Part shown: in pieces, positions 1 through 7,527 of the stretch
How the letters are laid out: every line of letters starts with the position of its first letter
How positions within the stretch are numbered: the stretch's first letter is position 1
Source: JBGPIK01 sp041484845
Lineage (GTDB): Bacteria; Desulfobacterota; Binatia; UBA9968
Direction of reading: 5' to 3'
NCBI GenBank assembly: GCA_041484845.1
Contig: JBGPIK010000105.1
Coordinates: 1-17,176, forward strand
DNA: 17,176 nucleotides
Translations under genes and position numbers: made by a program
Notes under the pieces: generated by a model
Databases searched by the model: none
Seen by the model: the letters and a program-made list of their open reading frames with translations, nothing else
Told to the model about the DNA's origin: nothing

Positions 1-2
1 CG

Positions 3-1478
3 CCGGGCTATACCGTCGGTTTTCTGGAGCAGGAACCGTTGATCGACGATTCGCGCACTGTGCGCGAAGTTGTCGAAGAGGCCGTGCAAGAGACTGTCAA
101 TCTGCTGAAAGAGTTTGAAGAGATCAACGCCAAGTTTGCCGAAGAGATGTCGGACGACGACATGAACAAGCTGCTGGAGCGCCAGGGCGAGGTGCAGGAA
201 AAGCTGGACCATCTGGATGCCTGGGATCTTGATGCGCGGCTGGAGATGGCCATGGATGCGCTGCGCTGTCCACCGCCGGAGACTCCGGTGACAATCCTAT
301 CCGGCGGCGAACGTCGCCGGGTCGCATTATGCCGGTTGCTCTTGCAAAAGCCCGATATTCTTCTGCTTGACGAGCCGACCAATCACCTGGATGCCGAGTC
401 GGTCGGCTGGCTCGAACATCACCTGCAGAGTTACGCGGGAACGATTATCGCGGTGACCCATGACCGATATTTTCTCGACAATGTCGCCGGTTGGATTCTC
501 GAACTGGACCGCGGCCAGGGCATCCCGTTCAAAGGTAACTATTCGTCTTGGCTGGAGCAAAAGCAGGAGCGTCTGCGTCAACAAGAAAAATCTGAAAGCG
601 AACGGCAAAAAACGTTGCAGCGAGAACTGGAATGGATTCGCATGACACCGTCCGCGCGTCGCGCCAAGGGCAAGGCGCGCGTCACTGCCTACGAAGCATT
701 GCTTGACCAGGATTCGCAAAAGCGGCGTGAGGAATTGGAGATCCCCATTCCACCGGGGCCGCGCCTGGGCAACGTCGTCATCGAAGCCCAAGAAGTGAGT
801 AAAGCCTACGGCGATCGTCTGCTGGTCGAGGACATGACGTTCAAGCTGCCCCCCGGCGGCATCGTCGGTATAATCGGTCCCAACGGTGCCGGTAAGACGA
901 CATTGTTTCGCATGATCACGGGCCAGGAGCAGTCCGATAGCGGAACGATTCGCATCGGTGAAACGGTCGTATTGGCCTACGTCGATCAGAGCCGTACGCT
1001 CGATCCAAAGAAATCGATTTGGGAAGAGATCAGCGGCGGCGCCGATGTATTGAAAATCGGCATGCGCGAGGTGAACTCGCGGGCGTACGTGGCGCGATTC
1101 AATTTTTCCGGCACCGATCAACAAAAGAAGGTCGGCTTATTGTCGGGTGGCGAACGCAACCGAGTCCATTTGGCCAAAATGTTGAAAGAGGGCGCCAACG
1201 TATTGCTGCTTGATGAACCCACGAACGATCTGGACGTGAATACGTTGCGCGCGCTTGAAGAAGCGTTAGAAAACTTCGCGGGCTGCGCGGTGGTGATCTC
1301 TCACGATCGCTGGTTCCTCGATCGGATCGCGACGCATATCCTCGCGTTCGAAGGCGACAGCAAGGTGGTTTGGTTCGACGGCAACTACTCGGAATACGAG
1401 GCCGATCGCAAGCTCCGGCTAGGCACGGCCGCGGAAAGGCCGCATCGGATCAAGTATCGACAGTTGACGCGAGGGTGA
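3..1478 (+). CDS. ettA: Energy-dependent translational throttle protein EttA (ABC-F), 5'-truncated by window edge
   Basis: ABC-F family ATPase that binds the ribosomal E site and gates entry into elongation according to ATP/ADP level; cytoplasmic, not a transporter. The frame is open from base 3, so the gene starts upstream of the window. About 491 residues are encoded here against about 555 in E. coli EttA, so roughly 60 N-terminal residues including the first Walker A are outside. Visible in order: end of ABC1 with signature LSGGERRRVALCR, Walker B LLLDEPTNHLD and the EttA-typical THDRYFLDNVAGWILELDRG; the charged linker (GNYSSWLEQK to the KGKARV stretch); ABC2 with Walker A GPNGAGKTT (about nt 877-903), signature LSGGERNRVHLAK, Walker B LLLDEPTNDLD and SHDRWFLDRIATH. 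The C-terminus RIKYRQLTRG resembles the EttA tail (RIKYKRIAK in E. coli). Motifs plus tail make EttA much more likely than Uup or YheS. The downstream neighbour is convergent. Confidence 0.96.
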   Translation, partial: PGYTVGFLEQEPLIDDSRTVREVVEEAVQETVNLLKEFEEINAKFAEEMSDDDMNKLLERQGEVQEKLDHLDAWDLDARLEMAMDALRCPPPETPVTILSGGERRRVALCRLLLQKPDILLLDEPTNHLDAESVGWLEHHLQSYAGTIIAVTHDRYFLDNVAGWILELDRGQGIPFKGNYSSWLEQKQERLRQQEKSESERQKTLQRELEWIRMTPSARRAKGKARVTAYEALLDQDSQKRREELEIPIPPGPRLGNVVIEAQEVSKAYGDRLLVEDMTFKLPPGGIVGIIGPNGAGKTTLFRMITGQEQSDSGTIRIGETVVLAYVDQSRTLDPKKSIWEEISGGADVLKIGMREVNSRAYVARFNFSGTDQQKKVGLLSGGERNRVHLAKMLKEGANVLLLDEPTNDLDVNTLRALEEALENFAGCAVVISHDRWFLDRIATHILAFEGDSKVVWFDGNYSEYEADRKLRLGTAAERPHRIKYRQLTRG

Positions 1479-1587
1479 ATCGTGCTAATTATTTATAGCC
1501 GGCTTTGCAATACTCCTGTTTCCACAGATCGCCGGGCGATGTCTGCAAGCTTGATATAAAACTCACGACTAACCTTTGCTCTGCTTG

Positions 1588-1625
1588 AGCCAGTAATGAT
1601 TCGGCGCGGCTGGCTAAGTTTTTAC
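1588..1625 (+). terminator. Possible terminator downstream of ettA
   Basis: AGCCAG (1588-1593) and CTGGCT (1610-1615) can pair around a 16-nt loop and are followed by AAGTTTTTA. The stem is short and the loop long, so this is a weak candidate. It lies between convergent ettA and the VOC gene and touches the stop of the VOC gene. Confidence 0.3.
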
Positions 1626-2011
1626 TTTGCCTCGGCTGGTTTGTATCGTGCCTTGGGCACGATCTCCGCGACAGTGCCCCCCGGAGCACGAAACTTGATG
1701 GGAATGACGCCGGGGTCGCTGATGATTTGACAGCCGAATTTTGCGAGCTCAGCCGCCGATTCCTTCAGATCGTCCACTTCGATGCCGAAGTGATGGATAC
1801 AGGGTCCAAGCCCTGAGGCGCGGGCCTCTGCGGAGTCTTCGCTGTCGTACTTGATCAGAGCGAGATCGATGGTGCCGTCGGTCAAATGACGCGACGTGTG
1901 ATCTCTAACCTGACCCGTTTCAACCTCGACGAAGCCAAAACCCTTCTCATAGAACTCCGTCGCCTTTTCTAGATCATCGACCTTGACCGCGATATGAACG
2001 ATGCGCGCCAT
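1622..2011 (-). CDS. VOC (glyoxalase/dioxygenase) superfamily protein
   Basis: A 129-residue single-module vicinal-oxygen-chelate protein. The sequence shows the beta-alpha-beta-beta-beta repeat: ARIVHIAVKVDDLEKATEFY at residues 2-21, the second strand set around CIHHFGIEVDDL (71-82), and the closing GGTVAEIVPK (111-120). Plausible metal ligands are His6, His74 and Glu116; the usual fourth ligand in the DLALIK strand is not obvious, so metal chemistry is uncertain. I chose ATG at 2011 rather than a codon 13 triplets upstream because GGAGGAAC directly precedes it and the fold starts there. Substrate cannot be told from sequence: members include glyoxalase I, methylmalonyl-CoA epimerase, ring-cleavage dioxygenases and resistance proteins. 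It is convergent with ettA and divergent from the rhomboid gene, so it is probably monocistronic. Confidence 0.88.
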   Translation of the reverse strand: MARIVHIAVKVDDLEKATEFYEKGFGFVEVETGQVRDHTSRHLTDGTIDLALIKYDSEDSAEARASGLGPCIHHFGIEVDDLKESAAELAKFGCQIISDPGVIPIKFRAPGGTVAEIVPKARYKPAEAK

Positions 2012-2187
2012 AGTTCCTCCTCCGTGATCTGATTGCCGAACCTCTAACACAGTCGGTAGACGTGATTCAAGATCAACCCGACTCTAGCGATAACAATCTG
2101 TGACGACGTTAGAGACGGGGGGTTAATTTTCTTTCTCTTTAGTTCTCCGGTGGGGTAAGATCAGGAAAAGGTTCAACTGGATATTTC

Positions 2188-2835
2188 TTGAAAACCAACT
2201 TTCTCCTGATACTCGCTTGCATCGGGGCTAGCATTTGGGCCTGGCAACAAACTCCGACGTTTGCCCAACAGAATCTCGTCTTTAGTTACAACAATCTGAT
2301 GCACGGCAGGGTCTGGACTTTGGTGACGGCCCTGTTTGTTCATGCAAGCGCCGTGCACTTGTTCGGGAACATGCTTTTCTTATTTGTCTTCGGAAGCACC
2401 CTGGAGAAAACGGTCGGCCCGCGCCATCACTTGACGATCTTCTTTACGGGTGGACTCATCGGTTTCATCCTCAGCCTGCCCTTCATGCCGCGAGGGGCGG
2501 GATTGTTGGGCGCCTCGGCGGCCATCTTTACCTTGGCTGCTTGCGTGATGCTCGTGCGACCGCTCAAGTTTTCCTGGCTGTTTTTCGCGCCCCAGGGTTT
2601 GGTGGCGCTGATCTATTTCGTTTACAACATCGTTGTCGTCTCCCACCCAAGCTTGATTCATGGCTATGATCCCCACGTGGCATACGTCGCGCACATCATC
2701 GGCTTCCTGACGGGACTCCCTTTCGGCATTGCCCTGAGCGACCACTGGAAAAGAAATCTTTTGCTTACGCTGCTGATTTTCGCTGTCTACCTGGCGATAT
2801 TAAATGGCGCCGCAGACTTTCTTTTCCGCAAGTAA
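2188..2835 (+). CDS. Rhomboid-family intramembrane serine protease
   Basis: A 215-residue polytopic membrane protein with about six hydrophobic segments. Rhomboid motifs are present in order: HASAVHLFGNM (residues 52-62, with His57 and Asn61 expected near the oxyanion site), the catalytic-serine motif GASAA (108-112, Ser110; most rhomboids have GASGA), and AHIIGFLTG (168-176) with His169 as second member of the Ser-His dyad. Members cleave substrates within or near transmembrane helices; no substrate can be inferred here. The only usable start in the open frame is TTG at 2188, because the frame is closed by a stop at 2140-2142 and has no ATG or GTG between. AGGAAAAGG sits 16-24 nt upstream, longer than ideal, so the exact start is uncertain. 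It appears to be a single-gene unit. Confidence 0.9.
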   Translation: MKTNFLLILACIGASIWAWQQTPTFAQQNLVFSYNNLMHGRVWTLVTALFVHASAVHLFGNMLFLFVFGSTLEKTVGPRHHLTIFFTGGLIGFILSLPFMPRGAGLLGASAAIFTLAACVMLVRPLKFSWLFFAPQGLVALIYFVYNIVVVSHPSLIHGYDPHVAYVAHIIGFLTGLPFGIALSDHWKRNLLLTLLIFAVYLAILNGAADFLFRK

Positions 2836-2880
2836 AGCAATTCCCTTCTGGTACTGCTCACAAACTTAACTACGTGACGG

Positions 2881-2928
2881 CCCCCTCTCTTCTCTCCCCC
2901 GCCGTCGCGGGGCAGACGTAAGAGGGGG
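2881..2928. repeat. GC-rich nested intergenic palindrome, copy 1
   Basis: The outer arms CCCCCTCT (2881-2888) and AGAGGGGG (2921-2928) enclose the inner stem CCCCGC-CGTC-GCGGGG (2897-2912). Read on the minus strand it has the same plan as the element at 13749-13800 (CCTCTT, then CCCCGCG, then a short loop, then CGGGGGAG, then GAAG and AGGGGG). The two are therefore probably copies of one dispersed palindromic family. It may also act as a terminator for the rhomboid gene, although no T-run follows. Confidence 0.6.
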
Positions 2929-3032
2929 TCTTGCGCTGTTGAGGTTGGGTTGTGGCGCACTGGCGCTCGGGAATGACGATTGAGCCTTCTTTTCAGATGG
3001 TACAAACAGCGTGAGGCAGTACGCGATCTCTC

Positions 3033-3060
3033 TTGACGCGCACGCCCGCGCGGTTGTAAG
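3033..3060 (+). promoter_or_regulatory. Candidate sigma70-type promoter for the SBP operon
   Basis: TTGACG (3033-3038) and TGTAAG (3055-3060) are separated by 16 nt and match 5/6 and 4/6 of the sigma70 consensus. The implied leader before the GTG at 3182 is about 115 nt. This is judged by eye only. Confidence 0.3.
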
Positions 3061-3181
3061 ACTCAGTCGAATCAGCGATCCGGCTGGATAGCCAGACACG
3101 GACCGCCAGCAGCTTGCACAACGTGCACGGAATGCGCATGACAACGAGCGGCTCCAGAGCGGAGTCCGGAGAAGGCAAACG

Positions 3182-4192
3182 GTGAAAACGCATTGGAACA
3201 ACGGGTGTCTTGGCTTCGCGGCGCTGTTCATCGTCTGTGTGCTGGGTTCGATTAGCGGCGTTACGGCGGCGGAAAAGATGACCGGCATCAACTCGAGCAT
3301 GGTCATGTCTCAATCCGTGCCGTATGTGGCCCAGGAAGCCGGGCTATTCCGCAAATACAATCTTGATTTCCAGCTCGTCTACATTTCCTCCTCCGGGATG
3401 GTCACCGCGGCGATGCTCGCCGGCGATGCCGAAGTCGCTTTGAGCGGCGCCGTCGGCTTTGTGCGCGCGTTCACGCAAGGGTCCACCGATTTTGTCTTCA
3501 TCGGCAGCGTCAAAAACATTCTGACTCACAGCATCATCGCGGGAGCTGACCTTAAGCGGCCGGAAGATCTAAAAGGGAAAAAAATCGGCGTTACGCGTAT
3601 CGGCAGCAACAGCCATTACTTTACCGTCCAGGCGGTTAGGCGTCTGGGGTTAGATCCCCTACGAGACGTTATTTTCATCCAGACCGGCGGCGCGACGGAG
3701 AATCTGGCGGCGTTGCTCAACGGGTCCATCGACGCCGCCACCATGACGGCCCCCGCCGACGCCCAAGCCGTCGCGCGTGGCTTCCGTTTTTTACTCTACG
3801 GCCGCGACTTGCGCCTGCCTTATGCCGCGGCGTCTTTTGCTACCCGCCGCTCGCTGATGGCAAAGCGTCCTCAAGCCGTGGGCCAGTTCATGCGCGCCAT
3901 GGCGGAGGCCGCGAAGATTCTCCATACCGACAAAGAATTCACCTACAAGGTTCTTGGCAAGCAGTGGCGCGTAACGGACCGAAAAGTTTTGGATGCGGCT
4001 TACGATGCTGAGATCAAAGCGCTGGAGCCGCGGCTTGAGCTCAGAGCAGACGCCTTCAAGGCGATTCTCGACGAGGTGGCGGAAATCGATCCGCGGGCAA
4101 AAAAAGTGAAACCTGAAGAATTCATCGACCGGCGCTATTTGGACGAGATGGAAAAGAGTGGGTTTTTCGACAAACTCTGGGCCAAAGGCTAG
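3182..4192 (+). CDS. ABC transporter substrate-binding protein, NMT1/THI5-like (SBP 1)
   Basis: A 336-residue periplasmic binding protein of the TauA/SsuA/NMT1 type (type II fold). An N-terminal signal peptide (hydrophobic about residues 9-27, likely cleavage near VTA-A at 29-30) precedes the mature domain. Family hallmarks: QEAGLFRKYNLDFQLVYIS with the typical long-chain start of lobe 1, SGAVGFVRAFTQGS, DLKGKKIGVTRIGSNSHY at the lobe hinge, and a C-terminal EFIDRRYLDEMEKSGFF. GTG at 3182 is chosen because GGAGAAGG lies 6 nt upstream and the signal peptide begins directly after it. The stop is 9 nt before the next SBP gene, so the two form an operon. No permease or ATPase of this class is nearby, so ligand and transport partner are unknown; annotation as a nitrate, sulfonate or thiamine-precursor transporter would be over-specific. 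Confidence 0.92.
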   Translation: MKTHWNNGCLGFAALFIVCVLGSISGVTAAEKMTGINSSMVMSQSVPYVAQEAGLFRKYNLDFQLVYISSSGMVTAAMLAGDAEVALSGAVGFVRAFTQGSTDFVFIGSVKNILTHSIIAGADLKRPEDLKGKKIGVTRIGSNSHYFTVQAVRRLGLDPLRDVIFIQTGGATENLAALLNGSIDAATMTAPADAQAVARGFRFLLYGRDLRLPYAAASFATRRSLMAKRPQAVGQFMRAMAEAAKILHTDKEFTYKVLGKQWRVTDRKVLDAAYDAEIKALEPRLELRADAFKAILDEVAEIDPRAKKVKPEEFIDRRYLDEMEKSGFFDKLWAKG

Positions 4193-4201
4193 CTCGACGT
4201 T

Positions 4202-4999
4202 ATGCATCCGACATCGAAGAAAAAATCCGCGGCTCGGGTATGGTTTTTCAATTGTGTCTTCTCTCTCACGTGGCTATGGATCGCGTTTGTCGCGCCACGC
4301 GCGCCGGCCGCTACGCCGTTGACTCGCGTGCTCATGACAACCGGCGCTTTCAGTGAGAGAGAGGGCGTGGCGTTCGTGGCGCAGGACCAAGGCTTTTTCC
4401 GCAAGTACGGCCTGGATGTGAGCTTCGTCCACGTGCGCAGCGGACCGGTGGGCATGGCCGCGCTCTCCGCCGGTGAGTCGCAATTCCACGTTGGCTCCGT
4501 CACCGGCGCAACGCTCGGCGCCATCGCGGAAGGGTCCGATGCGGTGTTCGTCGCAGGGTTGATCAACAAACTAACCGGCACCTTCATGGTCGGTAGCAAA
4601 ATCAGAACCCCTGTCGATCTAAAAGGAAAAGCCCTTGGCGTCAGCAGCATGAGCGGCGGCAGTTGGATATTTACCATGCTGGCGCTGGATCATTGGGGAC
4701 TGGACCCCAAGCGGGACGGGATCACGGTCAGGGTCGTCGGCGACGACTCGGTGCGCGCCCAGGCCATTGCCGCGGAGATCATCGACGGCGCGCAGCTTGG
4801 CTATACGTTTTCCGCGGTGCTCAAAAGCAAAGGCTATCGCGCCCTCGCCGATCTCGCGCAGTTGCCGATCCCCTACCAGGGTACGGGAGTCCTGGTCCGG
4901 CGGAGTTTCATCGCCGCTTCCCCCGATACCGTGGAAGGAGTTCTGAAAGGCCTGCTAGACGCGATCGCTTTTATTCAAGAGCCGGCGAGCAAACCATAA
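4202..4999 (+). pseudogene. NMT1/THI5-like substrate-binding protein (SBP 2), N-terminal part, interrupted by an inserted element
   Basis: Encodes 265 residues: signal peptide (about 1-36, ending RAPAA), then QDQGFFRKYGLDVSFVHV, the serine/glycine-rich ligand loop, DLKGKALGVSSMSGGSW, and on through most of lobe 2. Translation ends artificially at TAA 4997-4999, which lies inside the terminal repeat of the 100-bp element at 4994-5093. The last host-encoded residues are EPASK. Joining 4993 to 5100 restores one frame of 342 residues, matching the lengths of SBP 1 (336) and SBP 3 (338). The truncated product lacks the final helices and is probably unstable or inactive. It starts with ATG 9 nt after SBP 1; the AAAGG upstream overlaps the end of SBP 1. 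Apart from the insertion there is no other stop or frameshift, which suggests recent inactivation. Confidence 0.9.
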
Positions 5000-5093
5000 C
5001 TCCGCTCTAAGGGCCTCTCACCATAGGTAAGATGATTCGCCCAACGGGCGAGGGCTCTTCCCTCGTGGAAACCGCCTTAGAGCGGAGTTATGG
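4994..5093. mobile_element. 100-bp MITE-like inverted-repeat element inserted in SBP 2
   Basis: Perfect 19-bp terminal inverted repeats: CCATAACTCCGCTCTAAGG at 4994-5012 and its reverse complement at 5075-5093. The element is flanked by a 6-bp direct repeat AGCAAA (4988-4993 and 5094-5099; 7 bp if the G at 4987/5093 is counted), as expected for a target-site duplication. The interior holds two small hairpins that overlap by two bases: CGCCC-AAC-GGGCG (5038-5050) and CGAGGG-CTCTT-CCCTCG (5049-5065). There is no coding capacity, so it would need a transposase in trans. Removing the element plus one AGCAAA joins AGC-AAA to GCA-GCG-GTG-ATG in the SBP frame. No second copy is present in the window, and I cannot assign it to an IS family. 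Confidence 0.85.
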
Positions 5094-5105
5094 AGCAAAG
5101 CAGCG

Positions 5106-5336
5106 GTGATGAAGAGTCTTGCTCGCGGGCTGCGCTTACCGAACATCGAAGAGGCCGCCGAAGGCTATCAAAGCATGATCGGCCTCTACGAGCGCCGCAT
5201 CTATCCCAACGTCGCTGGTTTGCGCAACGTGATCCGCCTCCTTGGCGCCGGCAATGAAAAGATCCGCCGCATCAAAGCGGAAGATATAGTGGATGACAGA
5301 TTCGTCAGGAAGCTGGAAAAAGAAGGCCGCTATTAA
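5106..5336 (+). pseudogene. NMT1/THI5-like substrate-binding protein (SBP 2), C-terminal part
   Basis: The separated 3' end of SBP 2: 76 residues from GTG 5106 (or 75 from ATG 5109), including IYPNVAGLRNVIRLLG and the family tail AEDIVDDRFVRKLEKEG, equivalent to the ends of the other three SBPs in this window. In the uninterrupted gene it would follow residue K264 through AAV-MKSLARGL. It could be translated separately, because GGAG at 5092-5095, straddling the element's end, lies 10 nt before the GTG. It has no signal peptide and no complete lobe, so a functional product is unlikely. I annotate it as the tail of a disrupted gene rather than as an independent small protein. Confidence 0.88.
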
Positions 5337-5351
5337 TCGCCACGAGCCCGA

Positions 5352-5378
5352 CGACGCAAACGCAGTTCACTTGCGTCG
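5352..5378 (+). terminator. Hairpin downstream of the SBP 1-SBP 2 unit
   Basis: CGACGCAA (5352-5359) and TTGCGTCG (5371-5378) form an 8-bp perfect stem with an 11-nt loop, 15 nt after the SBP 2 stop. There is no T-run, so it may be a 3'-end stabiliser or a weak terminator rather than a standard intrinsic terminator. Confidence 0.4.
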
Positions 5379-5531
5379 CGCGCCGTTTATAGCGCTCGGG
5401 ACTCGGGGGTGAACGCCTTCCGATACCCGCTGTGTTTGAAAAACCATGCCGCCCGATAGTACTTAGATTGCTGCGGCGGGGCGGTAGTGGCAATATTTCT
5501 GGTTGCATCGGGGCGGAAGGAGAGCACACAC

Positions 5532-6317
5532 ATGACCGCGATGATCATTTCCTCACACGCCGGATACGATGCTAAGAGCGGCTTTGTAAACGGCTATCTG
5601 GCTCGACCGGCCGTGAGCGAGAGACGGCCTGGCGTCGTACTTCTCTCTGCGATGTGGGGACTCAACTGGACCCAGAAGGAACTCACACGGACGTTTGCTC
5701 GGGCAGGATTTGTGGCATTATCGCCGGACTTATTGCATGGGCAACTGCCGAAGGAGCGAGCATCGGCCCTACTCGCCAAGACGTCCGTTGATATCGATGA
5801 GGCCGTAGACAGTGCAGCCGCCGCGACCCGTTACCTGCGAAAACTTCCTTGGGTGGGAAAGCAAGGCCGCATCGGCGTGGTGGGTTTTTGCCTTGGCGGC
5901 GGCCTTGCCTTGCTCGCGGCGGCGCGCACTCGATCGTTTCAGGCGGCGGTTATTTATCACCACAGCCTGTTTCCGGACCCCCAGGAATTGCGCCGCATCA
6001 CGTGCGGCATTCTTGGCCATTTCGGAACGGTCGACGACACCACGCCCCGCGAGGAGGTGGAGGATTTCAAAAAAACGCTGGAGCATTATGGGAAGAAACA
6101 CGAAATCGTTTTTTACCCAGGGATGGGCCACGGCTTCGTCGATTCACCGCTGCTAAAAGATTCTCAGGAAAGGCGTAAGGCCGCCGCCGAGTCTCTCAAC
6201 CGAACCTACAAATTTCTCCGCAGGGAGCTGTCCACAAAAACATTCCCGCAAAAAGTAGTGTCGCGCCAAGCGAAAAAGAGAACGGAACGCGCGGCTGTGA
6301 AGAAAGTTGGAGTTTAA
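5532..6317 (+). CDS. Dienelactone hydrolase-family alpha/beta hydrolase
   Basis: A 261-residue cytoplasmic alpha/beta hydrolase of the DLH family. The nucleophile elbow is GFCLGG with Cys120 (DLH uses Cys rather than Ser); Asp168 in GTVDDTTP and His200 in GHGF complete the triad. The family normally has a conserved Glu on the strand before the FG(V/L)N turn (Glu36 of classical DLH, which orients the Cys); here the aligned residue is Ala40 in LLSAMWGLN. The reaction may therefore differ from dienelactone hydrolysis in chlorocatechol breakdown. ATG 5532 is preferred over a start 15 codons earlier because AAGGAG lies 9 nt upstream and the family's N-terminus starts there. The last about 28 residues form a basic tail (KKRTERAAVKK) beyond the fold. 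The 3' end of this gene is duplicated at 7528-7665. It may be cotranscribed with SBP 3, 161 nt downstream. Confidence 0.92.
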   Translation: MTAMIISSHAGYDAKSGFVNGYLARPAVSERRPGVVLLSAMWGLNWTQKELTRTFARAGFVALSPDLLHGQLPKERASALLAKTSVDIDEAVDSAAAATRYLRKLPWVGKQGRIGVVGFCLGGGLALLAAARTRSFQAAVIYHHSLFPDPQELRRITCGILGHFGTVDDTTPREEVEDFKKTLEHYGKKHEIVFYPGMGHGFVDSPLLKDSQERRKAAAESLNRTYKFLRRELSTKTFPQKVVSRQAKKRTERAAVKKVGV

Positions 6318-6448
6318 GGTGTTTGAGGTCAGTATGAGCATGGCCCACTTTGAGGGACATCTTGGAAAGGGGCCAATTTTTTCCCCCGGTACCGGTACTT
6401 GCGCGGAAACGGTATCAACCGACCCTGCCGCGGATCCCCTCGGAAAAA

Positions 6449-6473
6449 CGGTTGTTCTAAAATAACCGGAGGT
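6449..6473 (+). promoter_or_regulatory. Ribosome-binding site of SBP 3 with an adjoining small hairpin
   Basis: GGAGGT (6468-6473) lies 5 nt before the ATG of SBP 3. Directly upstream, CGGTTGTT (6449-6456) and AATAACCG (6461-6468) pair over 7 of 8 positions with a 4-nt loop (CTAA), and the last base of the stem is the first G of the Shine-Dalgarno. This could modulate initiation, but the stem is AT-rich and weak. Confidence 0.3.
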
Positions 6474-6478
6474 GGAAT

Positions 6479-7495
6479 ATGAATTCACGATGCAACCTGT
6501 ATGTTTTACGATTGAACGTCCTGGCCATTGTTTTTCCACTGGCCGCGATGTTTTTTCCTGAGCCAAACTCTTTGAGCGCGGCTCAGCCCACCGTCCGGAT
6601 CGGATACCCGCAGCCAAGCGGCGCTCAACTTCCGGTCTTCGTCATTCCGGTAGCGGGCACCGATAGACGCTACGGCATCGACGTTCAGGTCATCTACATA
6701 TCTGGCGGGGCCCGGCTGACACAGACGATTGTCTCCGGCGACATCGACATGGCCATGACGGGCGGAGCGGTTGTGAACGGCATCCTCAGCGGCGCGGAGC
6801 TTGTCTATATCGCCATGGGTGTGCCAACCTACGGTTTTTCCGTTTACACCAGACCGGAGATCAAGGAAGTCTCGGACCTGCGGGGCAAAACGATCGGCGT
6901 CATGACCAAGGGGGCCTCTTCGGATCATGCGGCCACCGCTCTTATCAGACAACAGCGAATGCGTCCCGGGGACGACGTAAAGTTCCTTTACCTGGGAGGA
7001 GTGCGGGAAGTACTGGCCGCGTTGGACAAAGGAATCATCCCGGCAGGCGTGATTTCCTCTCCCACCACATTGATAGCGCGCCGGCTAGGCTACAAAGAGC
7101 TGGTCAATATTGCCAACCTCAAGCTCCCCTATATTCACAACGCCATCGTGACTCGCCGCGCGCTTGTCCGGCAGAATCCCGAGCTCATCAAATCCTTTCT
7201 GAAAGCTTACGTGGCAGCGATCAAGGTGACCCACGACGAGCCGGAAGTGGCAAAGAGAGCTATCGCCCGTTTTTTGGCAACCAACGATGCGGCGGTTATC
7301 GACGAGGCGTATGAGTCCTACCGGCCGCTTTTTCCGAGGATCCCCTACATGACCGAAGATGCGATTCGCTCGGTATTGTCGGTGACCGATCACCCAAAAG
7401 CCGCAAAGGCCGATCCCAAGGATTTTTTTGACAATCGTTTTTTAAAAGAGTTAGAGGACACGGGATTTATTCAGGAGCTTTACGGCAAGAAATAG
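6479..7495 (+). CDS. ABC transporter substrate-binding protein, NMT1/THI5-like (SBP 3)
   Basis: A 338-residue periplasmic binding protein. An N-terminal hydrophobic signal (about residues 10-35, ending SLSAAQ) precedes VRIGYPQPSGAQLPVFV, the ISGGARLTQTIVSGDIDMAM ligand loop, DLRGKTIGVMTKGASSDHA at the hinge, and the C-terminal FFDNRFLKELEDTGF. GGAGGT 5 nt before ATG 6479 supports the start. Known family role: solute capture for a TauBC/SsuBC-type importer; the ligand is unknown and no permease is adjacent. The gene is bracketed by two copies of the hydrolase gene's 3' end (6180-6317 and 7528-7665, repeat distance 1,348 bp). It therefore looks like a cassette produced by duplication and could be lost by recombination between the repeats. 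Confidence 0.92.
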   Translation: MNSRCNLYVLRLNVLAIVFPLAAMFFPEPNSLSAAQPTVRIGYPQPSGAQLPVFVIPVAGTDRRYGIDVQVIYISGGARLTQTIVSGDIDMAMTGGAVVNGILSGAELVYIAMGVPTYGFSVYTRPEIKEVSDLRGKTIGVMTKGASSDHAATALIRQQRMRPGDDVKFLYLGGVREVLAALDKGIIPAGVISSPTTLIARRLGYKELVNIANLKLPYIHNAIVTRRALVRQNPELIKSFLKAYVAAIKVTHDEPEVAKRAIARFLATNDAAVIDEAYESYRPLFPRIPYMTEDAIRSVLSVTDHPKAAKADPKDFFDNRFLKELEDTGFIQELYGKK

Positions 7496-7527
7496 CGGCC
7501 GGATGTTTGCGTCCGTCGTGCCCGTAG

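Larger units (their letters stand above)
2836..3181. other. Non-coding gap with a GC-rich palindrome and a candidate promoter
   Basis: A 346-nt gap between the rhomboid gene and the first substrate-binding protein. It contains the nested inverted repeat at 2881-2928 and a candidate promoter at 3033-3060, both listed separately. No protein-coding reading here has a recognisable domain or a supporting ribosome-binding site. Confidence 0.6.

Noticed and set aside
327..1124. 265-residue minus-strand open frame inside ettA
   Set aside because: It is antisense to strongly conserved ABC-F motifs, has no recognisable domain, and its composition is that of a high-GC shadow frame.
4994..5093. Integron attC site
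   Set aside because: The size fits, but the ends are a perfect 19-bp repeat without the usual R'/R'' core pattern or extrahelical bases, it sits inside an ORF with a target duplication, and no integrase is present.
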